In this document: positions 11,004-24,300 of the stretch, piece after piece | How the letters are laid out: every line of letters begins with the position of its first letter | Position numbering within the stretch: position 1 is the first letter of the stretch | Assembly (NCBI RefSeq): GCF_949628265.1 | Contig: NC_088788.1 | Coordinates: 32,846,335-32,910,334 of the forward strand | Reading direction: 5' to 3' | DNA: 64,000 nucleotides | Origin: Cloeon dipterum | Lineage: Eukaryota > Arthropoda > Insecta > Ephemeroptera > Baetidae | The notes under the pieces: model-generated | Told to the model about the DNA's origin: nothing | The model's database searches: none | The model's input: the letters and a program-made list of their open reading frames with translations, nothing else | Translations under genes and position numbers: made by a program

Positions 11004-14000
11004 GCTTTGTTAAAATCTATTACATGGTTGAGTCATTATTGTGAAAGGCAATATTGTTGCGTAAATTCGTTTTTCATATTAGATTTGTAGTGGTTGCGGA
11101 GCCGAGCTCCCACTTCTTTTTCACTTTTGGTCTAGGGTATTGTTATTTATGATTGTTTGACGATACTTAATTGTAATAAGTAATTGTTCCGAGCGTTTAG
11201 TTGAGAAGGTTGAGAAGGAAGAAGGACCGGGCTCATTCACAAATTCTTTTCTAATTTTAAATTGTTCCTCAAGTCAATTCTCTTAAATTGTTAATTCTAA
11301 AGTCGATTATGAATTCTGTTTAAAGGTCCTTGTATTCTGTTAGACTTAGTCGCCAAGTGACTGTCTTATTACAGAGAAGAATTGTTCAAGATCCCGCCAG
11401 GTTTATTTTTCACCTCCCAATCCCCAAAGATTCAACACTAATTTTTAATTCCGCGTCCTCAAGAAAAAGCCCATGCTTAACATTACTATACATACACCGC
11501 GTTTAGCGGCGGGCCTTTTTGTGCCTGCACCTTTTAAACTGGCGAAAAAGATTTAATCGATTAAATATTTTAATATTATTGTTTTTGTGTGTTGGGGGTA
11601 AGTGGCAAGTGGCCCCGCCGATGAAATAATGGCCATGGATTTCGAAATAAAATTAAAATGCTGACAAGTGTGAGTATAAACCTTTTTATTCAGATAAAAT
11701 ATTTCAATGTGTAAACATTGATGTATAAGTGTAACATTGTTTGGAGATGATTTCAAAATTGAGATAATATACACAGTTATAGAGTTCATGTTTCTTTTGC
11801 TTGGATAGCTTTTGGCACAACATGTTGAGAGCAAGTAGGTTACTTTTCTTGATTTTTTTAACAACTTCGAATGCTTGCTTGACCTTAGTGAAATGATAAT
11901 CTAAAAAATGTACTAAATTTACGAAAAATACGTTAATGCAGCAGCGTCGTTGTAAAGATCTTATGTCATATTTTTATTAAAATTCCGGTGGCGAAATTTT
12001 ACTAATCTATTTAAGTGCCACATTATTTCAAAGAAATTCGAGCTTGAGATCCATTTATAAAGATAAGTCTAAACCCTACAATTTATACCATGTAATATAT
12101 TTTTTTATATTTATTTGATATTGATATAAGCACATGGAACATGCTTTCTCTCCGTCTATGGTTCGTCGATTCGAACACAAATCGCCACATCAAAAGCTTT
12201 TGTCGCCCATAATATTATTAATTTTTGTCTTACACGTGTAAAAAGCACAGTTTTCAGTTATATGCGTACTCGAAAGGCTGCTGGCAGCTAGTTTGTTGGT
12301 GTGACTGACTCAAATCGCTACGTTTACATCGCTTAAAAAATTGATGATCGCCCCCCAGCTTATTAGCTTATTCCAATCCGAAAGCCTAATTTAATAGTGT
12401 AATCAAACTACACGCTCGTAAAATCGGAATTTGCTTCATATTTTAGTTGAATAAGAAAGAGCAATTCGCCAGCTGCAAAATTTTTTATTCTGGAAGAAAA
12501 AAATCTGGATAATCTTTGTTTTGAAATTCATCGTTTTGTTTATGTCTACTGCTGCCATATTTTATAGAATAATAAAACCTTAATTGGTTAATTCATTAAC
12601 ATTTATATAAATTGCAACAAAATTTACAATCAAAAAATTAATTAAATACAATTTTTATAGTAACAATAATTTAAATCCTCGAGTGCTACCTTCAAAGGAA
12701 AAAATATCAAAAATACTCATGATTCATTATCTATTCCAAATTAGTTCTCACGAGTTATGGAAATGAGTATGGGACTTGGGAATTGAGTAAAATCAGCTAT
12801 ATTTTCCTGTGCCTCTCATCAACAAAAACATTATCATTAATTTCCTTTTTTCTAAATTGAGGACTCAACTATAAAAGATGGTGAGTTGGGACTCTTTTAA
12901 TTCGGAATTAAGCTAGGAAGGTCAACCGATTTAATTAGATCCCCAATATTTCCATGTGGTCATGCTCAGTAGTTTTGTTCTAATTTGTCGACACGTAAAA
13001 AACGGCAAAAATGACTTACATTAATGTAAAATTTAGTGACTATAATGTCATGATCGCATGAACAATAAACGTACGAAATACTAACCAAAAATACCAACAA
13101 GAATTGGTCTTTGACTCACCTAGAAAAAGAAAGAATGTAACTAAATTTTTTTATTTAAAAATAAAAAAATAAAAAACAAACCGTCTGAAATATTTGTGCT
13201 CAAATATATATTTCATTAGGCCATTTCATATAAATATATTGATTTTTGCTCTAATTAAGAGGAGAAAATCTCATGAATACACGTGAGGATGTGCTGATAA
13301 AATAATATAATATATATCGATAAACTTAAAGAAAAACTCTGCAACCAGCAACGAAAGTTCCATAAATCAATTTAAACCAAATTATTAACCTTTAAATAGG
13401 TTTTTGGCGTCTTATACGGGGCATTATATTCCTAAAAAAACTAAATCTAATTATTACTGAATTTTGGTTTCATTTTAAATTGCAATCAGAGTTTTATCAT
13501 AATTCTTTATGTGGCATGTTTTTTTTTACTTCTTGTGCTTCTGGCGTATTGCGTAATCCTAAATTAAACAGCGCAGTTTTTGTTGAGTGAGTGAGTGAGT
13601 GAGTGAACCCATCACATCGCAGGGTCGAGTTAGTACCCGCCCCAGAACACTGTTAGTGAGATTAAGAGCCGTAAATTGTGTGTATACTATTATGTACATA
13701 CACCAGCGCGTCGTGTCCGCAAAACCACTTTGATGCGAATTGCGGTCGATCAGGCAGCGAGAGGGCCTTTTCGCAACGTGTTGCTTCTTCTTGGGCGCGC
13801 GCGATTCTTGCTTCATCCGGCGGCGCCTGAGTGCATTCTCAGCAACAGCAGCAGCGGCGATGAACATTAATTGCGAAACTTCGCCCCCACGTGCAAATGT
13901 GCTTCGTTGCCTTTTGACACAAAATGTGTGTGTATTAACTATTCAGAAGCCAGTTTGTTCCTGTAAACTTTATCCTTCTTTGCGTGTAGTAATTTTTTAA

Positions 14001-15223
14001 AACCTGTTTGCATCGCGCATAACATCCGTGCCGAGCAGGTTGCATCCTTAGGCGAAGTTTGATAACCATCGTAATTCGGTCTCGTTAACTGCTGCGTTCC
14101 ACTTTAGTCGATGTCCTGCAGTACCTCACAATGAATTAACTCACAATCAAAGTTTTGATTGATACGCTGCATGCTAGATTAGTAATTGAGCTTTTTAATC
14201 ACAACCTTAGTGGTCTTTAGTACGAAGTTTGTTCGTTTTTAGAGTTTTACAAATAAAAATTTACTTGGCTTCGTTTAGTGCGCGAATGCACCTTTCGCAC
14301 GATTAACTCACTCTTCCTTAGCTTGACACTTTCGTTCACGCGAAATAGCAAATATATTTTCGTGTCACTGCCTAAACAAATTCGGGCTATCTGTTTTAAG
14401 GAATTTACAATGCTTGCAAATCCTCCTTTACATATCTTCAATCGAAATAAATAATATTTTTGGAAACCATCTGGAATCTTCGGCATCAAATAAACAAATC
14501 CACGCTTCACTAAATGGCTTTGTTTTGTAATTGGTATAGGTGGAAAATGAGAAATTTAAGAGGAAAATATTCATAACAAGCTTCTCTCACTGAGCAGCAG
14601 CTGTTTCTGCTCCTCAGGCCTCATCAATAGTACTTTACTTGCAAAAAAAGATGCATGCCACAAACTACAAAGGATTCTAAATTACCAGCGGCCTTTGATT
14701 GCAATCATTGCTGAGTACAAATAAAAAGGGAACGATAACTATCCCCTTGAAAATATTTCAACCCACTGTATTTATTATTATTTGTTTTTTTGCTCGAGCC
14801 CAACAATGTGTGCAGTTGATTGTTTTCAAAGAACTGCAAATCTTCTCTAGCTATGTTGATTTTCTTGTGAATCCTGGGAGCCTAAATAGCTGCTAACAAG
14901 TCAAAACTTCTTTGAATATTTTTCTGCTTTTTAACAGTGAAGAAAATTCTCCAGTTGTTTCCTGAAAATCTCGATCGTTTCAATTAAAACAATTTTGGGC
15001 CACCATAGTTTTTCATAAAACCTAAATTAACGGCCTTGAAGCAAAGGCGGTGGTTGTGACGCTAAAAATTACCGAATTCATTTCTAAAGCTTCCAAAATT
15101 TTCTAGAATCAGGCAGCGTTTAACGCGTTTCATCTTGGCCTAGGCGAGAGACAGTAAAAGAGACGAAAAGTGCATTCGGCAGGAGTTAAAATTGAACGGT
15201 GTCAGTCTGTGGTTGATTCACGT
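11004..15223. other. Intergenic region between tRNA-Lys and the readthrough gene
   Basis: Mostly AT-rich with no recognised gene. A bulged hairpin (about 11090-11116) and a CCGC/GCGG hairpin followed by a T run (about 11497-11522) are visible, without a known RNA family. A (GAGT)n microsatellite of about five units lies at 13584-13606. On the minus strand an AATAAA at 14776-14771 could serve the gene that ends at 15224. Confidence 0.5.
13584..13606. repeat. (GAGT)n microsatellite
   Basis: About five perfect tandem GAGT/GTGA units. Confidence 0.85.
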
Positions 15224-15385
15224 TCACACGTGCAGGAGGACGCAGTCCGGCGGCGTGTTGGGGCTGGGCTCGTCGGGCCCCATGGGCGGCGGCTGCGGCG
15301 GGCGGCCGAGGGGCGGCGGGGGCGGGGGCAGCACGGGGGGCCCTGGCAGGCCAGGCAGCATGAGACGCCTGGCCAGCCGCCGGCG
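15224..15385 (-). other. Proline-rich in-frame extension after the TAG stop (readthrough candidate)
   Basis: After the TAG at 15388-15386 the same frame stays open for 53 codons to a TGA at 15226-15224. The translation is basic at first (RRRLARRLML), then proline-rich with six consecutive prolines and PPQPPPMG, and ends DCVLLHV. Composition by codon position is about 87, 64 and 94 percent GC, the order expected for coding sequence in this frame and matching the exon before the stop. The stop context is TAG followed by C. A GC-only hairpin (7 bp, one bulged A, 5-nt loop) occupies 15385-15366, directly after the stop. The end L-H-V fits a class II PDZ ligand pattern. The rival explanation is a GC-rich 3' UTR that happens to be open. 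Confidence 0.5.
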
Positions 15386-18300
15386 CTACGCGCGCGGCAC
15401 GAAGCGCCGGTGCTCGGGCTCCTGGGACCAGCAGTTGTCGCTTAGCCAGCAGCCGATCACCACCGTCACCAGGCCGATCAACAACGCCAGCACGATGTAC
15501 ACCTCGGCCTTGCCTGCGGCACGACATCAACACACACGTGTCACTCCACTCTTGGAGCAGCTTGCAAAACAAACAATACACGGGCAAATAGCAAATAGCA
15601 AACAGCACCCAGCACCCAGCGTTTGATTTGTGCTGAGCACCGATATGTTGTTTGCCTTTGTACTCGCATTATTTAAGCTCTTTCAGTCAATCACTTAATG
15701 GGACGAAAGAGAGGAGAATTTTCCGAATGACCCATTTTGCTAATGAAAAGCCAATGTGAACATACAAAAATGGTTTTAGGGCGTACCGCTGTTTGAAATT
15801 GTTGGTAAATGCCAGTGAATTGTGAAGTTGTCATAATTAATCAGTTGAAATTTACTACAGCTTCCTTGGTGTGTAGCGTAGCGATTTGTTATTTTTCCAA
15901 ATTTACCAGTTTCGAAGTATTTGGTGTTCGAAGCTGCCAATAGATGGCGCCAGCGGTTACTTTTGATTTTAAGCTGCGATTTAACACTCAATCCCTGCTA
16001 CTTATGCTGAAAACCGAAATCAGTCTAGCCAATCACCGTATTAAGAAAGAATTTTGAGGGCTGAATGCACAGCAACTGAATTAGTTCTAAATCGCAACGG
16101 GATTGCCTTAAAATTGGAAGTATAGGGCGAGGGTGACACCATCTGTTGGAGGCTTTAAACTCTGACGGCTTTCGAAAATTGTAAATTTTTATGATAAATG
16201 TCCTGCTCAGGACATTTCTATAGAGATAATGGGAAATAAACAGCTCACTGGATTTCATTTCAAAATTGTTTGAAATTCTTCTAGTTTGAAATCCTTTTCA
16301 GAAACACAAAACTGCATACTAGTAATCTTGTGACTTATCTGCATTAGTTGAAATAAATGGCATAAGTGCTTTTAGGGCTGTTTAAACTCGAATTATTCAT
16401 TTCTCTCACAATCAGATTTCTCCATTTAATTACACTTCTTGCACCAATGGGACCGACACGATAGCAAGAACTTTTAACCTTGAGGGAAATTCGGCAAATT
16501 CGCTTTTCTGACAAATTAAACTCAGGCTGCCGGAACATCACATGAACAAATGGATCATTAATCCCGCGGGAAGGACGCCGACGTCCGCGCAAAAGGAAGG
16601 CGTTCGCGTGTATTACAAGCGGGTATCGCTGATGTGCGTTTGAATAACTACACCCAACGGAGTCGAGAGCAGATTTCAGCGTTTTCCGAAGCGTTCGAAA
16701 CTGCCGGGTTGCGGAATTATTTGCAATCAGTATCCGTTTATGAGACCGCATCGAATCGTTGCGGTCCCACCAAAAAGAGCATTATGTCTGTGTTTGCAAA
16801 ACAAATCTGGCTTGCTTTCAATTAGTCGGGCGCCAGTCAAAAGCTTGAACCGACACAAAGCTGAGCTAAACAGTGACGGGGAGGCACTAATTAATCACCG
16901 CGTGCGCGCTTTTCGTCGCTTATTACGCGTGGAACTCGGCACATCGGAGCCGCTTAGACAAACCGACTCATTTTTCACCGCAAATCCGGACAAATTGCAG
17001 GCACTTAGCAGCGCGGCGAGGAGCCGTTGAGTTGCATGAATTATTCATCGAGGCGGGAGAGTAATTTAATTTTATTTGGAGGTCCTCTCGCTTCTCCCTT
17101 TCGAACTCTTTTTCGGTCCGCAACGACTCAAGGGAAATTGGAAAGCCTTCAAAGCAACAGGAAAAAAACCACCTGAGTGAACTGATAGAATTTTAAATAG
17201 TGTTTCAAACTCTAAAAATATATATTTTATATTTACTGGTTCGTGATTTGAAGAAATAGGCTTTTAATGGGGAGGAATCTTGGAATTAAAATCAAGCAAT
17301 TCAGGCCCATTTCATAATCAACTAAAATATTCCATTGTTGCCTACTTCCCCTAAGTATTTTAATATTTTTCCACAAATTTTCGTTTCATAATATGCTTCA
17401 AAGTAAATTACGTTGATTGGGAATAAAAGGGGGAAATTTTTATTATTTAGTGTGAAATTTTCTTTGCAAGCCACGAAACAGATCACTTCCCTCGCGAATT
17501 CGAGCTCAAAACGCCTTATTTCGAGCGGTGGCAATCCTCTGGGTGCGTCGTTGGCTTTATATTTACGGCAGCGTTGGTCGGCGAGTTTTACTGGCCGACC
17601 CAATCCACTGATTCCATTGCCCGCGCAAAGGCGAAGAGAGCTAGCCGAGCGCGTTTCACACTCGCAAACTCGGTCTCTTTATTGACGTGAAACAAATTAG
17701 GTTGCTGCGCGCACAGAGGAGCGAAAAATTAGTCTGCTTTTTTACCTCGCATTGTTCGTTTATTCGCTTTTTTCGCTACAGCTGCTGCCCGCGTTTGATT
17801 TACGCTGTTGGCATAAATCACAAACACGCGAAGCTGATATTTATTATTATTATTTATTATTCACCGACGAAGGCTTCAATAAACAAACACAAAACATTTT
17901 TCCTCATCGACTTTTTCTTTAGAGGAGTAGAATTTTTAGTTTTTATTCCAAATTGAAATGATTGCTTTGAATTAGATTACCCATTCCATTTTTCTCCCGA
18001 ATTCGAGCAGCGAGGGGCTGTTTGATTTTGTGAGTATTCGTCTCTTTTTTTCTGTCAGCACAACAGCCTTTATTGTTGGTGATTGATTGATATTCGCCGG
18101 ATTGCAAACAACACTCGCTGTTTGTTTGACGAGCGAGAACAAACGTTCTTCGGCAGATCGAAAAACACGTTCGCACTGAAATTCGCAAATGCACGACAGA
18201 AGGACCTGTTTTAGGATTCGACGATTTCGTTTGTTTGCTTTGCTTTGCAGCCCCCTGCTTTATTTAGTTACGCAACAATGTCATATGCCGATGATGAAGT

Positions 18301-21300
18301 GGTCGGCGCGGCGCTGCGTCAATGACATTTTAATTACGTTACAAGGTTCGCTTATTATTCAGCGTGCCTGGCTTTATAATGGACCCACTGCGGTCGTCCT
18401 GTGTTCGTCGACTATTTGTGCAGCCAGCTAATTATTTGCCCCAGGGAGAGGAGGCGTCGTGTGCAGGTGTCACACCTGTATCACGCTGAATTACACGCAT
18501 GTATAATATTGAAGCGGAACAACAACGAGTTTTGAACAAAATGGAGACAAGGATGTTAGAGAGAGCGGTTTTTACTTTGAGAGAAAATTTCAAACTGGTA
18601 GTATCACGAGGCTTTTCTGAGTCTTTATATTTGTCAAATGTAGCAGTTTGTTTATTTAATTCGAATGCCAATTTTGAAACGCATAGCACATTCAAAGTAA
18701 ACCATTTCATGTATTTTCTTGAGCCGTTTTGAAAATATCTCAATATTTTATGGTTTGTCGTAATGGTGCTTGACTGCCGCGTGCTTATTTAAATTTTGAT
18801 ATATTTGAACATGCCACGGTACGAACGGTTGACTTATTTTTGCCCATATATTCCTCTAAAAACTGACACTGAGTTGATTGAGCTTTTAAAAATTTAAATT
18901 TGGCGTGTTTACCAAGCGGCGTTCTACTCTTCCAGAGGTTGTGCACGAGGGAAGGGTCTCCGCGGCGCCACTCCCTGAAGGCACCCCTGCTGCGCTTGAT
19001 GACCTGGCCTCCTCCAGGGGGCGATTGTTGAACCGCTGGGAAGGCCGGCGGGGCTCCTTGGGTTGCTCCTGAGGAACCCTGTTGCGTTGGGTATTGCTGC
19101 TGCTGGTTTTGGCACAGGAACCCTAGAAATTAAAATTTGTTTCAGCAGCCAGCTGAAGTTCACATCGGTCCGGGCACAATAATTATGTTAATTAGTTTTA
19201 GCGGCAAGGGAATTTGTGGAAAATGGGAAAATACAATAATTCAATTTAAATTAAAATTTCATTTGAGGAGAAGATAGGGTGGTGAAAATTTGATTTTCAA
19301 GTAATTAAGTGGCTTTTAATAAAGAATCCAAACTAATTACAGATTTTAACTCGCATCAAGGAAATAAAAAACTTCTACGAGAAAATATTTAAATCAATAA
19401 TTATAATATGAAAAGCAGACTAGGTCTTAACGAAATATAATTTGAGATAAACCTATTTCTCTTAAATAATCTGCTCCTCTTGCAATCTGATTTTTAAAAT
19501 TAAAAAGCGAGTGTATGATCTTCGGTGGCGGCGCTTTATATGCCTCTGTTCGAAACTGTTCACTTCCACTTTGCCTCTATGTGTAAGCGAACACAGTTCC
19601 AAACAGAGACAAACGCTTCAATGAGGAGAGAAGCAAACGCTTTTAAACCTCAAGTGGCCCGCTTCCAACCAGAAGTCGTGAAGCGAATCCGCTTCAAACC
19701 CCAATATTTCGCTTTCTCGGCACTTTTGGGAACGTTTTGTTTCCGTTGGTAACGAATTTATCTCAATTGGATTTTTAATGGATAAATTAAATGGAAAAAA
19801 TTAAAAGTTTTTGAAATTACACAATTGGCGGAATTTCAGCTTGGAGTTGTAACGCAATGAGGGTGGGTGGCAAGGTATCACTAAGTGACTTGTCCAGCAT
19901 CTTTTCTCAGCAAATGAGTCCAGTCAATTGTTTTTAACTTCTTGGTGATTCAGAATAACATTCCGCAGTTTACTGTTTTGCAGGAAAACTACTGCTGATA
20001 AAGTCTCAGTGCTGCATATAGCGCAAAAACGTGAACATTCTCTTTAAAGTTTGTAACTTTTGCTGTACTTCCTTTTTTTTGTCAAATTAACTATTTCATT
20101 CTTTATGTCCAGGATTTGTCTCATTTGAGTTTTTCTCATTAAGTTTTATTCGTGGCGAAAATACTTGCCGGTTGAAAGTATTAAGTGGACCATTTATCTC
20201 TGGCCAATTTTGCTAATTTGCCAATTCCCGAGAGTGTTTGTTGCGAAAAGTCAGCTGGAGTATCGCTGCAATTTGCCGCAAGTTTGGGCAACGTTTGCGT
20301 GAACAATGTCGTGCAGAGAAGGAGCAGAAAGTGAGACCGGCGCGCAGATGAGTTCATAAAAGTTGAAAAGTTGGCCGGCGCGCGCGGAGAGCTTGATACG
20401 TGTGCGGCCTACTTATTATCGCCGCGTGTCCACGCTCGCCGGCCGCATCACGAATTCATTAAAAACGCGCGTGCGGCTACTTTTTCAAATTAGCCCCTTT
20501 TTACGGGGGCGCTGCTCGATTGAGCGAACAAACAGAGGCTTCAGCTGCGTCCCCGTTTTCGCCAGCGAGCGCGCGCTAATGTTTTCATTTTCCACGACTT
20601 CATTAAAATAACATGCAGCTGCGTGTCGTGTGTTGCAAAAACGCGCTATTTTGCGGCGCGCGGACATTTTTTAATTCTACAATGCTATAAAAACTTTTGC
20701 CAAGAGTCGAGATGCGACTTTACGCAGCAGAACTTTGAGAGAACCTCACAACATTCTCAGATTTCAAAGTTAGCCAGAGCTTTGTGCCACTCTATTATAT
20801 AAACAGAATTAAGCAGAACAAGCAGAATATAAAAAAGCAAGCGGACACTGGCTTGACGTCATGCTAATTATAAATAAAACAGAAAACAATCCGTGGTTGC
20901 GTTAGACTGCACTACAAAAATGCTAAAAACATTTTGAGAAGCATCTAAGAACTGACTGGAAAAAACGTTTCTCCTTATTCTTTATTTGATAGCAATTTAA
21001 TTGTTATAAATGGTATTTACCCAACAAGCATTCCATGGTTACCAATTTCTTTTTGTTCAAACGTTTATTTACAACTCGAATCATTACCAATTTGAGTATG
21101 CAAATTTTGTAATAGTAACAATATCAGCGGCAACATTTAAGAAGATACGCAAGATTTATGTATGTCTTTTGTAAATTTTACACCACCGTTAATGTTGTTA
21201 CTTAGTAAATTTCTATTCCATAAATGGTGTTCTTATGAAGTTTTGCAAATTTTCTCTCAAAAGAGTGAACCGAACTGAAGTGAAACAAAAACTGAACTAG

Positions 21301-24300
21301 TGTACATATAAAAACGAGTTCATATTGAGTTTTATAATTTGTGCGTGTTGCAGTCTTGCCAAATAACCTCTGATGATTAGAGTGGACATCCGTGTTTAAG
21401 AACTGAAAGCCGAAGCTTGCATGTTTTAATTTGAACTCCCATGACACATTATTAAAAAAATACATATGTCCTGCCACGACAATGCATGATGCTGATTTGT
21501 TTGGCACGTTGGAGACGCATCGAATGTGACACTTCTGCATGCCTCATTATTTGTCTGTGTACCAATGCTCCCAAAACGTGCTAATACCGTTTGTAGACCA
21601 ATGTAAGTGTCACCGGATTTGAGCGTGAACGAGAACTGTATTGCATGCAACCAAACTTAATCAGACTTTTTTCTGAACAAACTAAATCAACTGATTTTTG
21701 TCTCTTAATTTTTGTTAGTTTCTTTTGGATTTGGGGATGTTTTGTAGTAGTTACCAGTCTAGTCCGTGAAAAATCTAGAGTTTCAAATGTAATATTAATA
21801 TGTGCATTTATTTACGACAAACCCCGTTTTTTCATTCTATAGAATTTGTTGCATACGCATTTTCCACTTTCACGTTTGAAATATTCACCGGTGGGCTGAG
21901 GAAAAAGTGCAATATTTCCCGTTTTTACAGCTTGTTGGTGGCCATAAGGGAGGTGTACCTTGCGGTCGCACCTGTCCGGCGCGCAACTTAATTCATGGCG
22001 GCTATAAATTTGCTTATCTGCTCCGCCCTGCGACTGGCCGACCGTTTGGTAGTGCTGCATTCAATAAATGTTCAATATAAAGCTTAATTGTCGCGCCGCG
22101 CGCCGGTCGGAAACAATGTGGTGGCGGGCGCCGACGCCTCTTTTACCGCAAAATGCTCTTTCTGCACAGCCACTCTCACTACACGCTAAATGTACCAATT
22201 TACTCCCCATTCAAGGCCAAATTACATATTACTTTCCAAGCGCGTTGTTTGCCCTACTCTGCCCTACTCCTCATGGGAAAACTATAATGTTCTGCTAACT
22301 ATGTTGAAACGCAAGCCTAACATTTGAACCAAAATTATTCAATTTTATTCTTTTTCAATTTCATTTCAAATTAGAGCTTTTCTGGCCAACAGTTATGAAC
22401 ATTTTGCCCTTTTACTAAAGAAAGTAGTTTATTGAGTTAATTAATTATTTGTGAAATTAAGCAACAGTTTATCTTCACGATGTGCAATAATGAAATCAGG
22501 ACCAAGGAACAGTTTATTTTCAGATTTTGCAAAATTACTCGAAAGATTAAACGGGGTTTCACTTGATTTCGATCCGTCTCGTCACGGTCTATCCAATGAT
22601 GTGCGAATTATGAGAAACATTTCCCTTGTGGCAAAATTAATCGTGATTTTAAAATATCGAGAGAATTGATGCTCACCGCCGCTTGATTAGCATGCAAACA
22701 AATAAGCTGATTTTCTCAAATATTTAAACGACAACCTGGGAAAGTTTAAGATTTACCCTAATTTTTAGATAGTACGTATTTCAAGTGTAGGTAATAAGGA
22801 TTTTCACAAATGTTCTGTAAAGCTATACTTCAAATGATCCTGCTGCGCATTGGTGGGAAAGCATCTCGTTTAAGTAAAAAAAGTTCAAAACCACAGCAAA
22901 TGATTTTCTGACGTTTCCTCTATCAGATTTCAATTTCCTGGTGTCTCGAGAGCGCTGCGTTCTTTCTTCCGGTTGTAACGAACATGTTTTGAGCTTTTTG
23001 ATCCACAAATTACTCGTCTGTTTGAATAATTTGCGTGTCAATTTCGTCAAATGCCAATCAATCAATACAATGTTACACGCGGTTTCAGCAAAAATTAAAT
23101 GAAATATGTTGGGCTTGGTAATTTGTAAAAGCCAGCCTGTAAAATCTTTTCCTTGCGGTACGAATTTGCCTGAATTTCTGTGTTGAGTTAAACCACAAAG
23201 CTAGCACAAAGTCAATCCCAAGCAAAACAAACAATGAGAAAATAGAATAATTTTGAAATCTGCCAAATCAGAAAAATAAACACGCAGGAATATTTACCAT
23301 CATTATTCAACCCACACAAAGTTGAGCCATTTGTAAACTTCCCTCCTTCTTTATAATTTCAACAGATCCAAATGTTACACAATTCATTATTCAAGGGAGG
23401 TATGTTTTAAATGATGAAATGTACGGCATCGAGAATAAAATGCACGGTACTGTGAAGGCTTTGAATTTAAATTTCAATTCGCAGTCTCTCTCTCTATGAG
23501 GCTTCGTGCTTTGTCTTGTATTGTGTTAAAGCGCACTCAAACTGAAACAATAATGTGTCTGCCGTAATAAGTAACCGCATTCCATATTTATGGCGGATGC
23601 AGCGCGCTGGTTCGTCTAGCTGCACGAGAGTTGCACCACTTGCTTATTTATATGTACGTGTTATGGCAAGCAACACGTGTGCGCGGAGTAATTTGTCAAA
23701 CGGGCGAGCTCGCTTGAATTATTTGCACCCGGATATTTTATGCTCCAATGCGCTTCCTCTCAGAGAAAAAAGCGAAAACCCTGTACAAGTGCAATACCAT
23801 TTCGCTCTAAATCCCACACACTTACACAAATTTTAAAGCTACTAGTTGTTGAAAGATTTTCCAAAAGGGGTCTGCGAAAATGATTTCTGAAATTTTAATC
23901 CGAAAATTGTCTATATTAAGCATAATTCTCAGAGCTATCCAAAATATTTTCTATGTTACCACTCATCATGCCTTATTTCGAAAATTAAAACAGTTTATTT
24001 GCAAATTAAATGTAAAAGAATAAAAAATTCCAGCGATATGTTATTGTGAGGAAAATGTTTAAATTCACTCCTTTCATCGCGTCTCTTCTTTGCTGACATT
24101 AACAACACTTGACTTCATTTATCACATTGTCCTCACAGCTATAAAATTGTTCACTTATTTCAAGGGGTTTGAAATATAGCAGTTTGGGTGGGAAAGCACC
24201 CCCTTAACCTTCAGCTTGTCAGAGCAGGTCTAGATGAGTCCTACCGTGGATAGTTTTTAAAATTCTGATGGTTAGAACTAGATATTTGGAGTTGACATAA

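Larger units (their letters stand above)
15514..18912 (-). other. Last intron of the small type I membrane protein gene
   Basis: 3.4-kb intron. It contains MITE copy A (15918-16182), GC-richer patches around 16540-17030 and 17480-17700, and paired E-boxes (CAGGTG/CACCTG) at 18464-18478. No exon with codon bias is seen. Confidence 0.6.

Noticed and set aside
15186-15608. 140-codon minus-strand frame through the transmembrane exon
   Set aside because: It is the +1 shadow of the real frame: it has no transmembrane helix, does not match the upstream exon phase and its third positions are not the most GC-rich.
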